Below the pieces are notes generated by a model that was not told where the DNA came from, ran no database searches, and saw only the letters and a program-made list of their open reading frames with translations. DNA of 64,000 nucleotides, taken from Bacillus sp. N1-1 (GTDB lineage Bacteria > Bacillota > Bacilli > Bacillales > Guptibacillaceae). The translations under genes and the position numbers were made by a program. This document shows positions 43,954 to 53,856 of this stretch, piece by piece. Each line of letters opens with the position of its first letter. Position 1 is the stretch's first letter. The stretch is taken from the NCBI RefSeq assembly GCF_009818105.1, contig NZ_CP046564.1:3720001-3784000 (forward strand), read 5' to 3'.

Positions 43954-46903
43954 AATTAATGCCCTCCTTTTTCACCATTTCTCCTGGGAATAGATAATCT
44001 TTTCTAGCCCATTTCCGCTCAACCATCACACCTTTTTGCGGCTGTGGATTTCCAAAGCGATGATTCACCTTAGGTAGGGGCGAAGTGCCTTTATCTTTCA
44101 AAATCTCCATCTTTGCTTTCACTTCTTTGTATACAGGAGTATCCGTATCTTTATCCGCATAACTACTCGTTAATAAATTTATTGCCGCATCTTCCTGATC
44201 ATTTAGTGGAATGTAAACTTCTTTCCCCTGCACGCGATCCGTCACAAGACACTTGATTTTCACGGCGCCGTACGGTGAAGACAATCTCACCAACGTTCCG
44301 TCAGTTAGCCCTCTTTCTTCTGCCAATTCAGGAGAAACTTCAACGAACGTACTCGGTGTTTTCGCTTTAATGCCTTCGTTTTGGTACGTCATATTTCCTT
44401 CATGGAAATGTTCCAACAGACGACCGTTATTCACATGAAGATCGTACTGCTCATCGTATTCAATTGGTTTCGTCCACTCAACAGGGAATAGTCTTGCTTT
44501 TCCATCTGGAAACGGAAAATCCTCTGTAAATAGAAGCGGTGAATCTGTGCCATCTGCTGCCACTGGCCACTGCTGACTCTTATAACCTTCGAGTCGCTCA
44601 TAAGAAACGCCTGCAAACATATCTGCGAGTTGAACAGCTTCCGTCATAATGTCACTCGGACTGTCATAATCCCAGCCTGCTCCCATTTCATTAGCAATCT
44701 CCATAATGATTTGCCAATCCGGCTTCGAATCTCCAAGTGGCTCTAGCGCCTGATAAAGACGTTGGAAGCGACGTTCCGTGTTTGTGAAGGTTCCTTCCTT
44801 CTCAAGACTAGGACTTGCGGGTAACACCACATCTGCGAATTGAGCCGTTTTTGTAAGGAACAGATCCTGGACAACGAAGAATTCAAGCTTCTCAAAAGCA
44901 GCGTGAACATGATTGATGTTTGAATCCACGATTCCCATGTCTTCTCCTTTTAAGTACATTGCTTTTAGTTTCCCTTCATGAATGTGTTCAACCATTTCAT
45001 GATTATTTAAGCCGATTTCTTCAGGGAGTGGCGTACCCCATGCTTTTTCATATTTATCACGAACTTTTTTATCTGTCACATTCTCATAACCAGGCATTTT
45101 ATCCGGCATGCTTCCAAAATCACTTGCACCCTGAACGTTATTATGTCCGCGTAGTGGATAAGCACCTGTACCAGGCTTTCCATAGTTACCTGTAACAAGA
45201 AGGAGGTTTGAAATCGCTGTACTCGTATCAGAGCCACCGCCATGCTGTGTTACACCCATCGCCCAAAGCGCAACCGTTGTCTTGGCTTCGTGAATCATTT
45301 CCGCGATTTGAATTAATTCCGACTCTTCGATCCCGGTTACTTCAGATGCATAGCTCATTGTATATTTCTCAAGACTAGCAATATAATCATCAAGACCATT
45401 AACGCGATCTTTTAAGAAAGCTTCATCTGCCCAGCCTTGATCAATAATATATTTCGTTACAGCAGAGAGCCAGACAAGATCGGAACCTGAAGATGGACGA
45501 ATGAAGAGATCAGATCGCTCGGCCATTTCATGTTTTCGAAGGTCGGAAACAATGAGCTTCTGACCGTACAATTTGTTCGCACGCTTCACGCGCGTTGAAA
45601 GGACTGGATGAGATTCCGATGTATTTGATCCGATGACAATAACAAGCTCAGACATTTCGATATCTTTAATCGACCCAGCATCACCACCGTGGCCAACAGT
45701 ACGGAATAACCCAACTGTTGCCGGCGTTTGGCAATAGCGCGAACAGTTATCGATGTTGTTCGTACCAATCACGCTTCTTCCAAACTTCTGCATTAAGTAG
45801 GATTCCTCATTCGTACACTTAGATGAACTTATAAATGAAAGAGCATTAGCCCCATGATTTTCCTTCACATCAGAAAACTTTTGACTAATCAATTTCAGTG
45901 CTTCTTCCCATTCCGCTTCTCTAAATGAATCCCCTTCACGAATCAATGGCTTTGTTAAACGTTCTTCACTGTTCACATAATCCCAGCCAAATTTCCCTTT
46001 GATACACGTGGAGATTCCATTAGCAGGGGCTTCTACCTGTGGCTCAACTTTTAAAATATCTCGCCCTTTTGTCCAAACATCGAAGCTACAGCCAACACCA
46101 CAGTAGGTGCAAACGGTTTTTGTTTTCTTAATCTCATTTTCACGCATCGCAGATTCCATATCAGAGATGGCAAGAATCGAATTATAGCCAGTTTCGACAT
46201 TTTTCGTTAGCTCGATCATCGGACGAAGCGTATCCTGTTGAATGCTCGTTAATAATCCAGCTTCTCCTTCCATCCCCTTTTCCATCATCGCATTACACGG
46301 ACAAACTGTTGAGCAATGGCCACAAGAAACACAAGAAGATTCGTCAATGGGAACATCATTGTCCCAAATAACGCGTGGGCGTTCTCTCTCCCAGTCAATC
46401 GTTAACGTTTCTGTCACTTGAACATCCTGACATGCTTCGACGCAGCGTCCGCAAAGGATACATTGATCTGGATCATAGCGATAGAAAGAATTCGAGTTAT
46501 CCACTGGGTCCGGTTTGTGTTCGAACGGAATCGCCTGGTGATTCATTTTCATTTGTTTCACAGTATTATGTACTTCACATGTGCCGTTATTGTAATCACA
46601 AACTGTGCAATAGAGCTCATGATTGTGAAGGATGCGATCCATGGCGATCGATTGCGCTTCTTTCACGTGCGTGGCTGTTGTATTGATGCTATCACCATTT
46701 GAAATAGATGTTGAACACCCTCTAACAATTTCACCGTTCACTTCCACCATACAAGTATCACATGTTTCAATTGCCCCTAGACTTGGATGGTAGCATACGC
46801 TAGGCAAATCCAGGCTATTTTCATTAAGTGCTTCAAGCACGCTTTTTTCACTTGATACGGCTACGCTCTCTCCGTTAATCGTTACGTGGATGGAATCCGA
46901 CAA
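43937..46903 (-). CDS. Formate dehydrogenase alpha subunit, NAD-type (YrhE/FdhA-like)
   Basis: A 988-residue Mo/W-bis-MGD enzyme oxidising formate to CO2. N-terminal 2Fe-2S ferredoxin domain with Cys37, Cys48, Cys51, Cys63; a His/Cys-cluster ([20 protein letters not shown]); two 4Fe-4S sets ([25 protein letters not shown]); then the catalytic domain with [13 protein letters not shown] for another 4Fe-4S and the molybdenum ligand region [15 protein letters not shown]. The residue after the ligand Cys is Gln, where classical enzymes have His. The C-terminal dinucleotide-binding domain is intact. Soluble, no Tat signal. DUF1641 partner overlaps downstream. Confidence 0.93.
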   Translation of the reverse strand: MSDSIHVTINGESVAVSSEKSVLEALNENSLDLPSVCYHPSLGAIETCDTCMVEVNGEIVRGCSTSISNGDSINTTATHVKEAQSIAMDRILHNHELYCTVCDYNNGTCEVHNTVKQMKMNHQAIPFEHKPDPVDNSNSFYRYDPDQCILCGRCVEACQDVQVTETLTIDWERERPRVIWDNDVPIDESSCVSCGHCSTVCPCNAMMEKGMEGEAGLLTSIQQDTLRPMIELTKNVETGYNSILAISDMESAMRENEIKKTKTVCTYCGVGCSFDVWTKGRDILKVEPQVEAPANGISTCIKGKFGWDYVNSEERLTKPLIREGDSFREAEWEEALKLISQKFSDVKENHGANALSFISSSKCTNEESYLMQKFGRSVIGTNNIDNCSRYCQTPATVGLFRTVGHGGDAGSIKDIEMSELVIVIGSNTSESHPVLSTRVKRANKLYGQKLIVSDLRKHEMAERSDLFIRPSSGSDLVWLSAVTKYIIDQGWADEAFLKDRVNGLDDYIASLEKYTMSYASEVTGIEESELIQIAEMIHEAKTTVALWAMGVTQHGGGSDTSTAISNLLLVTGNYGKPGTGAYPLRGHNNVQGASDFGSMPDKMPGYENVTDKKVRDKYEKAWGTPLPEEIGLNNHEMVEHIHEGKLKAMYLKGEDMGIVDSNINHVHAAFEKLEFFVVQDLFLTKTAQFADVVLPASPSLEKEGTFTNTERRFQRLYQALEPLGDSKPDWQIIMEIANEMGAGWDYDSPSDIMTEAVQLADMFAGVSYERLEGYKSQQWPVAADGTDSPLLFTEDFPFPDGKARLFPVEWTKPIEYDEQYDLHVNNGRLLEHFHEGNMTYQNEGIKAKTPSTFVEVSPELAEERGLTDGTLVRLSSPYGAVKIKCLVTDRVQGKEVYIPLNDQEDAAINLLTSSYADKDTDTPVYKEVKAKMEILKDKGTSPLPKVNHRFGNPQPQKGVMVERKWARKDYLFPGEMVKKEGINYGKSH

Positions 46904-47043
46904 CTGACATCACCCTTTTTATTATTTTTCAAATGATCTACTAGTTCCAATACCCTAAATTAAATTAGCTTAGACACTATTCTGAAAAAAATTAACACTT
47001 CAAAAAAAGATATTCTCTTTACATCTTTTCTCCATTTCTATAT

Positions 47044-47075
47044 AAAAAAACGGTCAGCTCCTTATCCGCTGACCC
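47044..47075 (-). terminator. Terminator overlapping the transglutaminase gene stop
   Basis: Stem GGTCAGC / GCTGACC around a 9-base loop containing the stop, then a leftward run of T. Confidence 0.85.
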
Positions 47076-47928
47076 GCTCTTCTAAATTTTTCACTCCGAC
47101 GCTTACGTTAAGCGTTTGAGCACCGCCGATATAGACCCCTTTTAACGGAGAAATATCGCGATAGTCTCGTCCTACTGCTATGCGAATATGCTGCTCTCTA
47201 GCAATCGCATTATTCGTTGGATCGAGTCCAATCCATGCTAATCCCGGAACTTTCACCTCAACCCACGCATGCGTTGCTGCATCGCCGCGATAAGCTGAGT
47301 TTTCTCCGATGTAAATGTACCCACTCACATAGCGTGCTGGAATCCCTCGATGCCGACAGAGAGCAAGCATTAAATGGGTGTAATCCTGACAAACCCCAGT
47401 ACGATGAGTTAAGATTTTTTCAGCTGTTGTTTCCACGTTCGTTGCTCCAGACACATACTCCATTGTGTTATAAATATGCTCATTTAACTTTACTGCAAAA
47501 TCAAGTTCATCTCGCGCATTAGCCCAGAGTTCTTGCGTTTCCTCTTCCATTACATGCTTTGAAATCGTCGTATAATCCGTCTCAATCATATATTCGGTAT
47601 AAGCCTGTTTAAACGATTCTGAATGAAGATCCGTTCGCTGATTATCCGTCAATGGTAACGTAACATCTAAGCGTAGCGGATGAACTTCAACCGTTGAAAC
47701 GGTTTCAATCTCAAGATCTTGATGCTCGCCCCAAAGGTAGAACGTCTCGACATAGTTGCCCCAATAATCCGTATGCCCGTAAGTTTTGCTATCAGGTTGA
47801 ATGCAAACGCGATAATCATGAAGCGTTTGCTGCACATCATGAAGGGGTCGCAATCTAAACTGATTAATACTCTGTCTTACTGGCAACTCATATTCATAAG
47901 TGTTCGTTTGGGTAACTTCGTATTTCAT
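47062..47928 (-). CDS. Transglutaminase-like cysteine peptidase of the ATP-grasp cassette
   Basis: A 288-residue protein with a Bact_transglu_N domain (about 5-85; NQFRLRPLHDVQQTLHDYRV, GHTDYWGNYVETFYLW) and a transglutaminase core with the triad Cys180 (GVCQDYTHLML), His220 (THAWVEVKVPG) and Asp236 (LDPTNN). In this conserved cassette it probably acts as a peptidase or amide-bond enzyme on a peptide made by the ATP-grasp ligase. It overlaps the alpha-E gene by four bases and ends the operon. Confidence 0.92.
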   Translation of the reverse strand: MKYEVTQTNTYEYELPVRQSINQFRLRPLHDVQQTLHDYRVCIQPDSKTYGHTDYWGNYVETFYLWGEHQDLEIETVSTVEVHPLRLDVTLPLTDNQRTDLHSESFKQAYTEYMIETDYTTISKHVMEEETQELWANARDELDFAVKLNEHIYNTMEYVSGATNVETTAEKILTHRTGVCQDYTHLMLALCRHRGIPARYVSGYIYIGENSAYRGDAATHAWVEVKVPGLAWIGLDPTNNAIAREQHIRIAVGRDYRDISPLKGVYIGGAQTLNVSVGVKNLEERVSG

Positions 47929-48890
47929 GGTATCACAACTTCCCCCAGGTAATAGGTTTTCGTAATGTGCATGCCGATCGTCATACAGCGGTGTTGAAAA
48001 CTTTGAAGAAACGCATGGGCACCTTGATTGAGAATTTCTTCAATCGAAAAATCATACAAGTCATTGGCAAGATGTTCGAGCTCTTGTGCAAGTGACTCGG
48101 AATAATGTTCAACATGACCATCTTCGAGCGCTACGAAAGCATTTCGTACTTTTTGAACACAGTACATCATTGACCTTGGAAATTCAGCATTTAAAATGAA
48201 AAACTCAGCAACATTCCGACTCTTAATCAACGGACGATACGTTTTAATATAAGCTTCGTGCCCACTAACCGACTGAAGAACAGACCACCAGTGATGATAC
48301 TCTACAATTTCTTTGTTCTGATAGCACTCTAAATCTTTATGATAATATACATCTAGGATGCGGGCAGCTTTTTCAGCCCTTTCCAGGTGTTTACCCATTT
48401 CCATGAAAAGGTAAGCATCCCCTCGTGGCATTGTCGCTTCAACAATACCTTGAAAGAGAAGAGAATCCTTTTTTACAAACTCACAAATGTCACTAACTTC
48501 TTCCATTGTCCAGGGGGTATGACTCTGCTTCTTTAATTTCAAATAATATGAATTGATGCTCTCCCATAATTCATTCGGAATAATTTCTCGAACGGCTCTA
48601 GCATTTTCTCTTGCGATCGTAATTGTATTTAGAATAGAATTAGGGTTTTTTAATGAGAACAATAAAAACTCCATCACATTTCGATCCATTGGATGTTGAT
48701 ATTCCTCATCAAAAACCTCTTTAAATCCGCTAATTTCAATAAGCTCATACCAGTTTTGATTCGTTTCATCAATCGGATTAGCATTTTCAAGACGGCTCGT
48801 TAATTTAACCGCTATTAATCGCGCATTATTTTCTGCTCTTTCCACATTCCGGGTTAACCAATACAGTGAATCAGCTACTCTGCTTAGCAT
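47925..48890 (-). CDS. Alpha-E domain protein (DUF403)
   Basis: A 321-residue all-helical protein with LSRVADSLYWLTRNVERAENNARL at the start and the conserved PRSMMYCV region in the C-terminal third. Alpha-E proteins always accompany the circularly permuted ATP-grasp ligase and the transglutaminase in the same order. The likely start is ATG 48890 with GGGGAG upstream; the extension to 48980 would overlap the ligase gene and lacks family similarity. Function is not known, perhaps a scaffold for the other two. Confidence 0.92.
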   Translation of the reverse strand: MLSRVADSLYWLTRNVERAENNARLIAVKLTSRLENANPIDETNQNWYELIEISGFKEVFDEEYQHPMDRNVMEFLLFSLKNPNSILNTITIARENARAVREIIPNELWESINSYYLKLKKQSHTPWTMEEVSDICEFVKKDSLLFQGIVEATMPRGDAYLFMEMGKHLERAEKAARILDVYYHKDLECYQNKEIVEYHHWWSVLQSVSGHEAYIKTYRPLIKSRNVAEFFILNAEFPRSMMYCVQKVRNAFVALEDGHVEHYSESLAQELEHLANDLYDFSIEEILNQGAHAFLQSFQHRCMTIGMHITKTYYLGEVVIP

Positions 48891-48906
48891 CGACAGCGCT
48901 CCCCTT

Positions 48907-50352
48907 TTAAATATGAATTGGATTTTCTTCAAGCACCCATGTATCTTTCGCGCCCCCACCTTGCGAGGAATTGACGACAAGGGAACCTTCTTTTAGCGCG
49001 ACACGTGTTAAGCCCCCAGGGAAAACGTGCGTCTTTTCTCCTCCAAAAATAAAAACGCGAAGATCAACGTGACATGCGGCAAAGCGGTCTTCTTTAAAAG
49101 CCGGCAAGCGAGATAGCTTGATAGTTGGCTGAGCGATAAATTCGGATGGGTTTTTAAGAATTTGTTGCCGATATGCTTCAATTTCTTCCTTAGAAGCATG
49201 AGGGCCGATTAACATATTGTAGCCACCTGAAGCGTTCGTGTGTTTTACGACTAGCTCTGAAAGATGATCGAGGACATATTCTAGCTGATCGTCATATCGT
49301 AAAAGATATGTATCAACGTTTTTGACTAGTGGCTCTTCCTTTAAGTAATAACGAATCATGTCAGGAACAAAATGATAGATCGCTTTATCATCAGCAACCC
49401 CGTTGCCAATTCCATTTAAAATCGATACATTTCCTGCACGATAGACGTCGATCAAGCCCGGCACGCCAAGTAAGGAATCTTCACGAAATTCAAGTGGATC
49501 CAGAAACTCATCATCGATCCGTCGATAAATAACATCAACTTTTTTCAACCCTCGAGCGGTTTTCATATAGACTTGTCGTTCCCTTACAACAAGATCTCTT
49601 CCCTCAACAAGCTCAATACCAGTTCGCTGAGCGATAAAAGAATGATCATAGTAAGCTGAATTATGAACGCCAGGTGTTAAGAGGACAATTGTCGGTGATG
49701 AACTGCCTTCTGGAGCAAGTGAAGCCATAGCAGAATGAAGATAGGAAAACTGCTGTTCAAGAGACTGAACAGAATATTGATTAAAAAATTCAGGATACAC
49801 TTTTCTCATGACATAACGATTTTGAAAAACATAGGAGAGGCCCGAGGGGTTACGAAGGTTATCTTCTAAAACGCGATACTCGCCGTTATCGTCTCGAATT
49901 AAATCAATGCCCGCCATAAAAATGTGCTGCCTTCTTGGAAGATTGATCCCTGCTACTTGCTGAAAGAAATGCTGGCAATTTACGACGAGATCACGGGGAA
50001 TAATGCCTTCTTTTAGGATGTTTTGTTCGTGATACACATCATCTAGAAAAGCATTTAAGGCGTCGAAGCGTTGCATAAGACCTCGCTCAAGCTCCTGCCA
50101 TTCATCTGGTGGAATAATCTTTGGTACAAAATCGAACGGCATCGTTCGTTCCGTTCCTTCGTTATCGCTATAAACCGTAAATGTAATGCCCTGCCTAAGA
50201 AAATCACTTTGCGCTAATTCATAGCGCGATTGCAATTCTTCCGGCGCCACTTCGATTAATTTTTCATGGAACGGTTTGCAATGTCCTCTCGGCTTCTTGC
50301 CTTCCTGAAGCATTTCGTCAAAATAACCATCTACATGATAAGAATGAAACAT
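48907..50352 (-). CDS. Circularly permuted ATP-grasp ligase (CP_ATPgrasp_2)
   Basis: A 481-residue protein of the DUF404/DUF407 type: PFDFVPKIIPPDEWQELERGL, ALNAFLDDVYHEQ, GIDLIRDDNGEYRVLEDNLRNPSG, RNPSGLSYVFQNR, and VVNSSQGGGAKDTWVL at the end. The Mg/ATP residues would lie in EDNLRNPSG and in the VDLRVF segment. Predicted to form amide bonds in an unknown peptide or modification. ATG 50352 has GGGGGA at workable distance; GTG 50358 is too close. It opens the operon with alpha-E (16 bases) and transglutaminase. Confidence 0.9.
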   Translation of the reverse strand: MFHSYHVDGYFDEMLQEGKKPRGHCKPFHEKLIEVAPEELQSRYELAQSDFLRQGITFTVYSDNEGTERTMPFDFVPKIIPPDEWQELERGLMQRFDALNAFLDDVYHEQNILKEGIIPRDLVVNCQHFFQQVAGINLPRRQHIFMAGIDLIRDDNGEYRVLEDNLRNPSGLSYVFQNRYVMRKVYPEFFNQYSVQSLEQQFSYLHSAMASLAPEGSSSPTIVLLTPGVHNSAYYDHSFIAQRTGIELVEGRDLVVRERQVYMKTARGLKKVDVIYRRIDDEFLDPLEFREDSLLGVPGLIDVYRAGNVSILNGIGNGVADDKAIYHFVPDMIRYYLKEEPLVKNVDTYLLRYDDQLEYVLDHLSELVVKHTNASGGYNMLIGPHASKEEIEAYRQQILKNPSEFIAQPTIKLSRLPAFKEDRFAACHVDLRVFIFGGEKTHVFPGGLTRVALKEGSLVVNSSQGGGAKDTWVLEENPIHI

Positions 50353-50480
50353 CGGCACTCCCCCTCCATTTAAGTACGTTCACATATTAATTTTACCATT
50401 TTTCTAACTATTCTAACAAATTTCAAGATAAAAAGGCGAAATTCCTCTATTTGTGGGAAGAACCTCTATTTTTATAAAGC

Positions 50481-50507
50481 AAAAAAGAACAGCATAAGCT
50501 GCTCTTT
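50481..50507 (-). terminator. Terminator of the sugar ABC transporter operon
   Basis: Stem AAAGAGCAGC / GCTGTTCTTT read leftward (one g·t pair), loop TTAT, then T run. Confidence 0.85.
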
Positions 50508-50513
50508 CAGGCG

Positions 50514-51335
50514 CTATCCTTTTACTGACCCTGCAAGTAATCCTTTCACAAAAAACTTTCCGAGAAAAATGTACACGAGAAGAGTAGGAAGTGCGGCTAG
50601 TAGCGCCCCTGCCATTTGGACGTTCCATTGCACAATTTGGCTTCCGGATAAATTCTGTAGCGCAACCATTACGGGCTGCTGATCCGATGTCGTAATCGTT
50701 ACGGCAAATAAGAATTCATTCCAAATATTCGTAAACTGCCAGATCGCTACAACCACAAAGCCTGTAATCGATAGGGGAATCATAATAAAACGGTAGACCC
50801 CTAGAAATCCAGCACCATCGATTTTCGCGGATTCAATCATTGAATCCGGAATGCTTGCATAGAAGTTTCGAAACATAAGTGTTGTAATCGGGATGCCATA
50901 CACAACGTGAACAAACACAAGTCCTGTGATTGAATTATACAATCCGATTTCTCTCAGAAACTGAATTAGCGGGATAAGGATACTCTGATAAGGGATAAAC
51001 ATGCCAAATAAAATAACAGTAAACAGTGTATTGGCGCCTTTGAACTTCCATTTTGATAGGACATACCCGTTCAATGAACCTAAGAGAGCTGAAAGAAGCG
51101 TGGCCGGTATGACGAGATAAAAACTATTTAATAGATTAGGTGCTAGTTTCGTAAATGCCTCGGAATAGCTACTAAAATCTAAAGATGTTGGCAGCTGCCA
51201 CATTTGACTTAATGTGACTTCTTCAAGTGGCTTCAGACTCGTAATGATCATCACATATACAGGCATAAGGTAAAAACAAGAAAGTGCAATAAGTAGAACG
51301 TAGAGAATGGGACGTGTGAACGATCGTATAGCCAC
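50514..51335 (-). CDS. Sugar ABC transporter permease (MalG/LacG type)
   Basis: A 273-residue permease with six helices and the EAA-type motif ESAKIDGAGFLGVYRFIMIPLS, which contacts the ATPase. The N-terminus RPILYVLLIALSCFYLMPVYVMIITSLKP is typical of the CUT1 family. Start GTG 51335 overlaps the upstream stop TAG by one base. No ATPase gene lies in this operon, so a shared ATPase (MsmX-type) is likely. Confidence 0.92.
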   Translation of the reverse strand: MAIRSFTRPILYVLLIALSCFYLMPVYVMIITSLKPLEEVTLSQMWQLPTSLDFSSYSEAFTKLAPNLLNSFYLVIPATLLSALLGSLNGYVLSKWKFKGANTLFTVILFGMFIPYQSILIPLIQFLREIGLYNSITGLVFVHVVYGIPITTLMFRNFYASIPDSMIESAKIDGAGFLGVYRFIMIPLSITGFVVVAIWQFTNIWNEFLFAVTITTSDQQPVMVALQNLSGSQIVQWNVQMAGALLAALPTLLVYIFLGKFFVKGLLAGSVKG

Positions 51336-52294
51336 TAGGCTTCCCCCTTCCGACTCGACCAGAGGTAAGGAACGATAAAGATTGCGACGGCCAAGAGCAT
51401 GACGACGGCAATCGCTGCGCCGTTCGCGTAATAATTTCCTCTGAACGTCGTTTCATACATATACACACCAGGTACGTCGGTGACAAAGTTTGCACCCGGC
51501 CCCGTCATCGCATAAATCAAATCGAAAATTTTAAGCGAAATGTGAGCCATGATAATAATCACGCTAACGGTAATTGGACGAAGGATTGGCATAATGATTT
51601 TCCAATACACCTGAAATTCATTTGCACCATCCATCCGAGCCGCTTCCCTTACTTCTTCCGGTACGCCTCTTAACCCAGCAAGGTACATAGCTACTGAAAA
51701 ACCGGTCATTTGCCAGACGGCCGCAATGACAACAGCGATCATCGCGATCGGGATTCCAAATTCAATTTTCCCCCAGCCAATCGCAGGGAAAATCGTTGTA
51801 TCGGTATACCACTTAGAATCGAGACCAAGTTTGCCAAGGAATAAATTAACCCCTGTGGAAGGATTCAATAGCCACTGCCATACAACCCCTGTGACTACAA
51901 AAGAAAGCGCCATTGGAAAGAAAAAAATGTTCCGAAACAGCGACTCTTGCTGGATCTTTTGGTCTAAAAGAACAGCCAGAAACTGACCCACCACGATCAC
52001 GGCTAAAATAAACATGACGGTAAAAAAGAGCGTATTTCGTAAGTCAGCTTGAAAGCGAAAATCACTAAACAGATAAAGATAATTTTTCAATCCGACAAAA
52101 GAAAAGTCTGGGACTAGCGAATTCCAATTGCTTAATGATACGTAGCCCGTCCATCCGATAAAGCCATAAACAAAAACACCAACTAAAAGAACCGATGGAA
52201 TAAGAAAGCCGATCGCAAGCATATGGTCCTTTGTAAGCGACCGTTTTTTTCGCGTTGATACTGTGACCGATCTCATCGCTGTTTCTGTCTTCAT
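51335..52294 (-). CDS. Sugar ABC transporter permease (MalF/LacF type)
   Basis: About 319 residues, six or seven helices, N-terminal basic stretch (VSTRKKRSLTKDHM) before IGFLIPSVLLVGVFVYGF. EAA-type motif EAARMDGANEFQVYWKIIMPIL. Three in-frame ATGs sit side by side at 52300, 52297 and 52294 after AGGGGG; 52294 has the best spacing. An ATG at 52312 has no site. Partner of the permease encoded downstream. CUT1 carbohydrate importer; the sugar is unknown. Confidence 0.9.
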   Translation of the reverse strand: MKTETAMRSVTVSTRKKRSLTKDHMLAIGFLIPSVLLVGVFVYGFIGWTGYVSLSNWNSLVPDFSFVGLKNYLYLFSDFRFQADLRNTLFFTVMFILAVIVVGQFLAVLLDQKIQQESLFRNIFFFPMALSFVVTGVVWQWLLNPSTGVNLFLGKLGLDSKWYTDTTIFPAIGWGKIEFGIPIAMIAVVIAAVWQMTGFSVAMYLAGLRGVPEEVREAARMDGANEFQVYWKIIMPILRPITVSVIIIMAHISLKIFDLIYAMTGPGANFVTDVPGVYMYETTFRGNYYANGAAIAVVMLLAVAIFIVPYLWSSRKGEA

Positions 52295-52313
52295 CATCAT
52301 CCCCCTTACCATT

Positions 52314-52343
52314 CAAAAAGGGAGAAGAGCCATTCTTCTCCCT
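52314..52343 (-). terminator. Intra-operon hairpin between binding protein and permeases
   Basis: Stem AGGGAGAAGA / TCTTCTCCCT with loop of about five bases and a leftward TTTTT. It probably reduces read-through, so that the binding protein is made in excess over the permeases. Confidence 0.78.
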
Positions 52344-52350
52344 ACTCATT

Positions 52351-53643
52351 TTACTTAAGATCACCAGAAGCATCTTCAAGGGTACCAATCAATTGATCAA
52401 CATCCTGCTGCGTCACAAAAATATTAATCGCCTGGTTTACTTTTGTAACAAAACCTTCAGGTGCAGCCGATCCGTGTGCAAGACTCGGTGCGAGACTCGC
52501 ACTCTTGAAATCTTCAATCGTTTCTTTTCCATATTCATCATAGTTTGATAGATCAGCATCAACACGAGCTGGAATGGAACCTTTTAAAGGATTAAACGCA
52601 TCCTGTCCTTCAACAGAGCCAAGAACAGATAAAAATTTCTTAACGTCTTCAGGGTTTGATACGCCCTTTGGCAAACCAAACGTATCGGTAATCACCATAA
52701 ACATTCCTTCAGTACCTGGCGTTGCCACCCAACCAAAGTCCTCTTTTACTTTCAAATTAAGATCGTTCACAAAGTAACCCTTAGCCCAATCTCCCATTAC
52801 GTTCATCGCGGCTTCTCCATCTGCGACGAGCTGTGAAGCATCTTGCCAGTTACGAGAGCTATGGTCTTCGTTTACGTAGCTTAGCATCTTTTTATAATTC
52901 TCAGCCGCTTCTTTCACTTTAGGATCACTAAACGACAGTTCGCCTGTGAAAAGCTTTTTGTAATCATCAGCCCCAAGTGTGCCTAATAACGCTGTTTCAA
53001 AAAGATGCGTTGCTGTCCAGGGTTCTTTGTCACCAAGTGCAAGTGGCGTAACGCCTGCTTCCTGTAGCTGATCCGCTGCAGTAAAAAACTCATCGAACGT
53101 AGTCGGCGGCTCAACGCCATTTTCTTCAAAAACGCTCGTGTTATACCAGAGAACGTTTCCACGATGAATATTAACTGGAACGGAGTAAATGTCGCCATCT
53201 TTACTAACAAGATCAATTAAATCTTCTGGAAACTTATTTTCCCAACCTTCTGACTCATAAAGGTTGTTAAGCGTTTCCATTTTTCCAGCTGCAACCCAAC
53301 CGTCATTTAACTCAGAACCACCATGAACTTGAAACGTTGCAGGAGGATCGTCACCCTGCATGCGACTTGCTAGTACAGCCTTTGCATTCGTTCCTGCACC
53401 GCCAGCAACGGCTGCGTTTTCTACCTCAATATCAGGGTATTCTTCTTTAAATAAATCAATAAGCGCATTCAATCCATCTTCTTCCCCAGCACCTGTCCAC
53501 CAGCTGAAAATATCAAGCGTTTCTTCGTTACTTGATCCGCTACTGCCGTTTGTTTCCCCAGAACTGGAACAAGCAGAAAGTGGTACAAGAGCTAACACTA
53601 GAATTAAAAACCAACCGGTAAATGATTTAAGCCTTCCCTTCAT
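52351..53643 (-). CDS. Sugar ABC transporter substrate-binding lipoprotein (CUT1)
   Basis: A 430-residue lipoprotein with signal peptide and lipobox LSAC (Cys25), then a low-complexity Ser/Asn/Gly linker. The mature protein has a Glc/Man-type binding-protein fold: LDIFSWWTGAGEEDGLNALIDLFKEEYPDIEV, AVLASRMQGDDPPATFQVHGGSELNDGW, FGLPKGVSNPEDVKKFLSVL. The WWTGAGEEDGL start is that of glucose/mannose or acetylglucosamine binding proteins. First gene of the operon; a GGGGGG site precedes ATG 53643. Two 20-base direct repeats lie 72-109 bases upstream. Confidence 0.92.
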   Translation of the reverse strand: MKGRLKSFTGWFLILVLALVPLSACSSSGETNGSSGSSNEETLDIFSWWTGAGEEDGLNALIDLFKEEYPDIEVENAAVAGGAGTNAKAVLASRMQGDDPPATFQVHGGSELNDGWVAAGKMETLNNLYESEGWENKFPEDLIDLVSKDGDIYSVPVNIHRGNVLWYNTSVFEENGVEPPTTFDEFFTAADQLQEAGVTPLALGDKEPWTATHLFETALLGTLGADDYKKLFTGELSFSDPKVKEAAENYKKMLSYVNEDHSSRNWQDASQLVADGEAAMNVMGDWAKGYFVNDLNLKVKEDFGWVATPGTEGMFMVITDTFGLPKGVSNPEDVKKFLSVLGSVEGQDAFNPLKGSIPARVDADLSNYDEYGKETIEDFKSASLAPSLAHGSAAPEGFVTKVNQAINIFVTQQDVDQLIGTLEDASGDLK

Positions 53644-53714
53644 ACGATCGATCCCCCCATATCTTTTGTTATTCTTACTCTATCAAAATAAATCCTTACA
53701 AATTTATGTAAGCG

Positions 53715-53752
53715 CCTTCATATTTTTGTGGTTACCTTCACTTTTTTGTGGT
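53715..53752 (-). promoter_or_regulatory. Tandem 20-bp direct repeat upstream of the sugar ABC operon (candidate operator)
   Basis: CCTTCATATTTTTGTGGT (53715-53732) and CCTTCACTTTTTTGTGGT (53735-53752) match at 16 of 18 positions with an exact 20-base period. A weaker third copy of the first half begins near 53755. AraC-type response regulators such as YesN bind tandem direct repeats about two helical turns apart. A YesN-like regulator is encoded at 55552-57114. Binding is inferred. Confidence 0.6.
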
Positions 53753-53856
53753 CGTTTTCATAAGCTAGTACAAGACAAATGAAAGAAGGGTCTTCTCATC
53801 CAAAGAGAGAATGATAAGATAAGCAGATATTTCTGTTCGATCGAGGTGAAAGTGAA

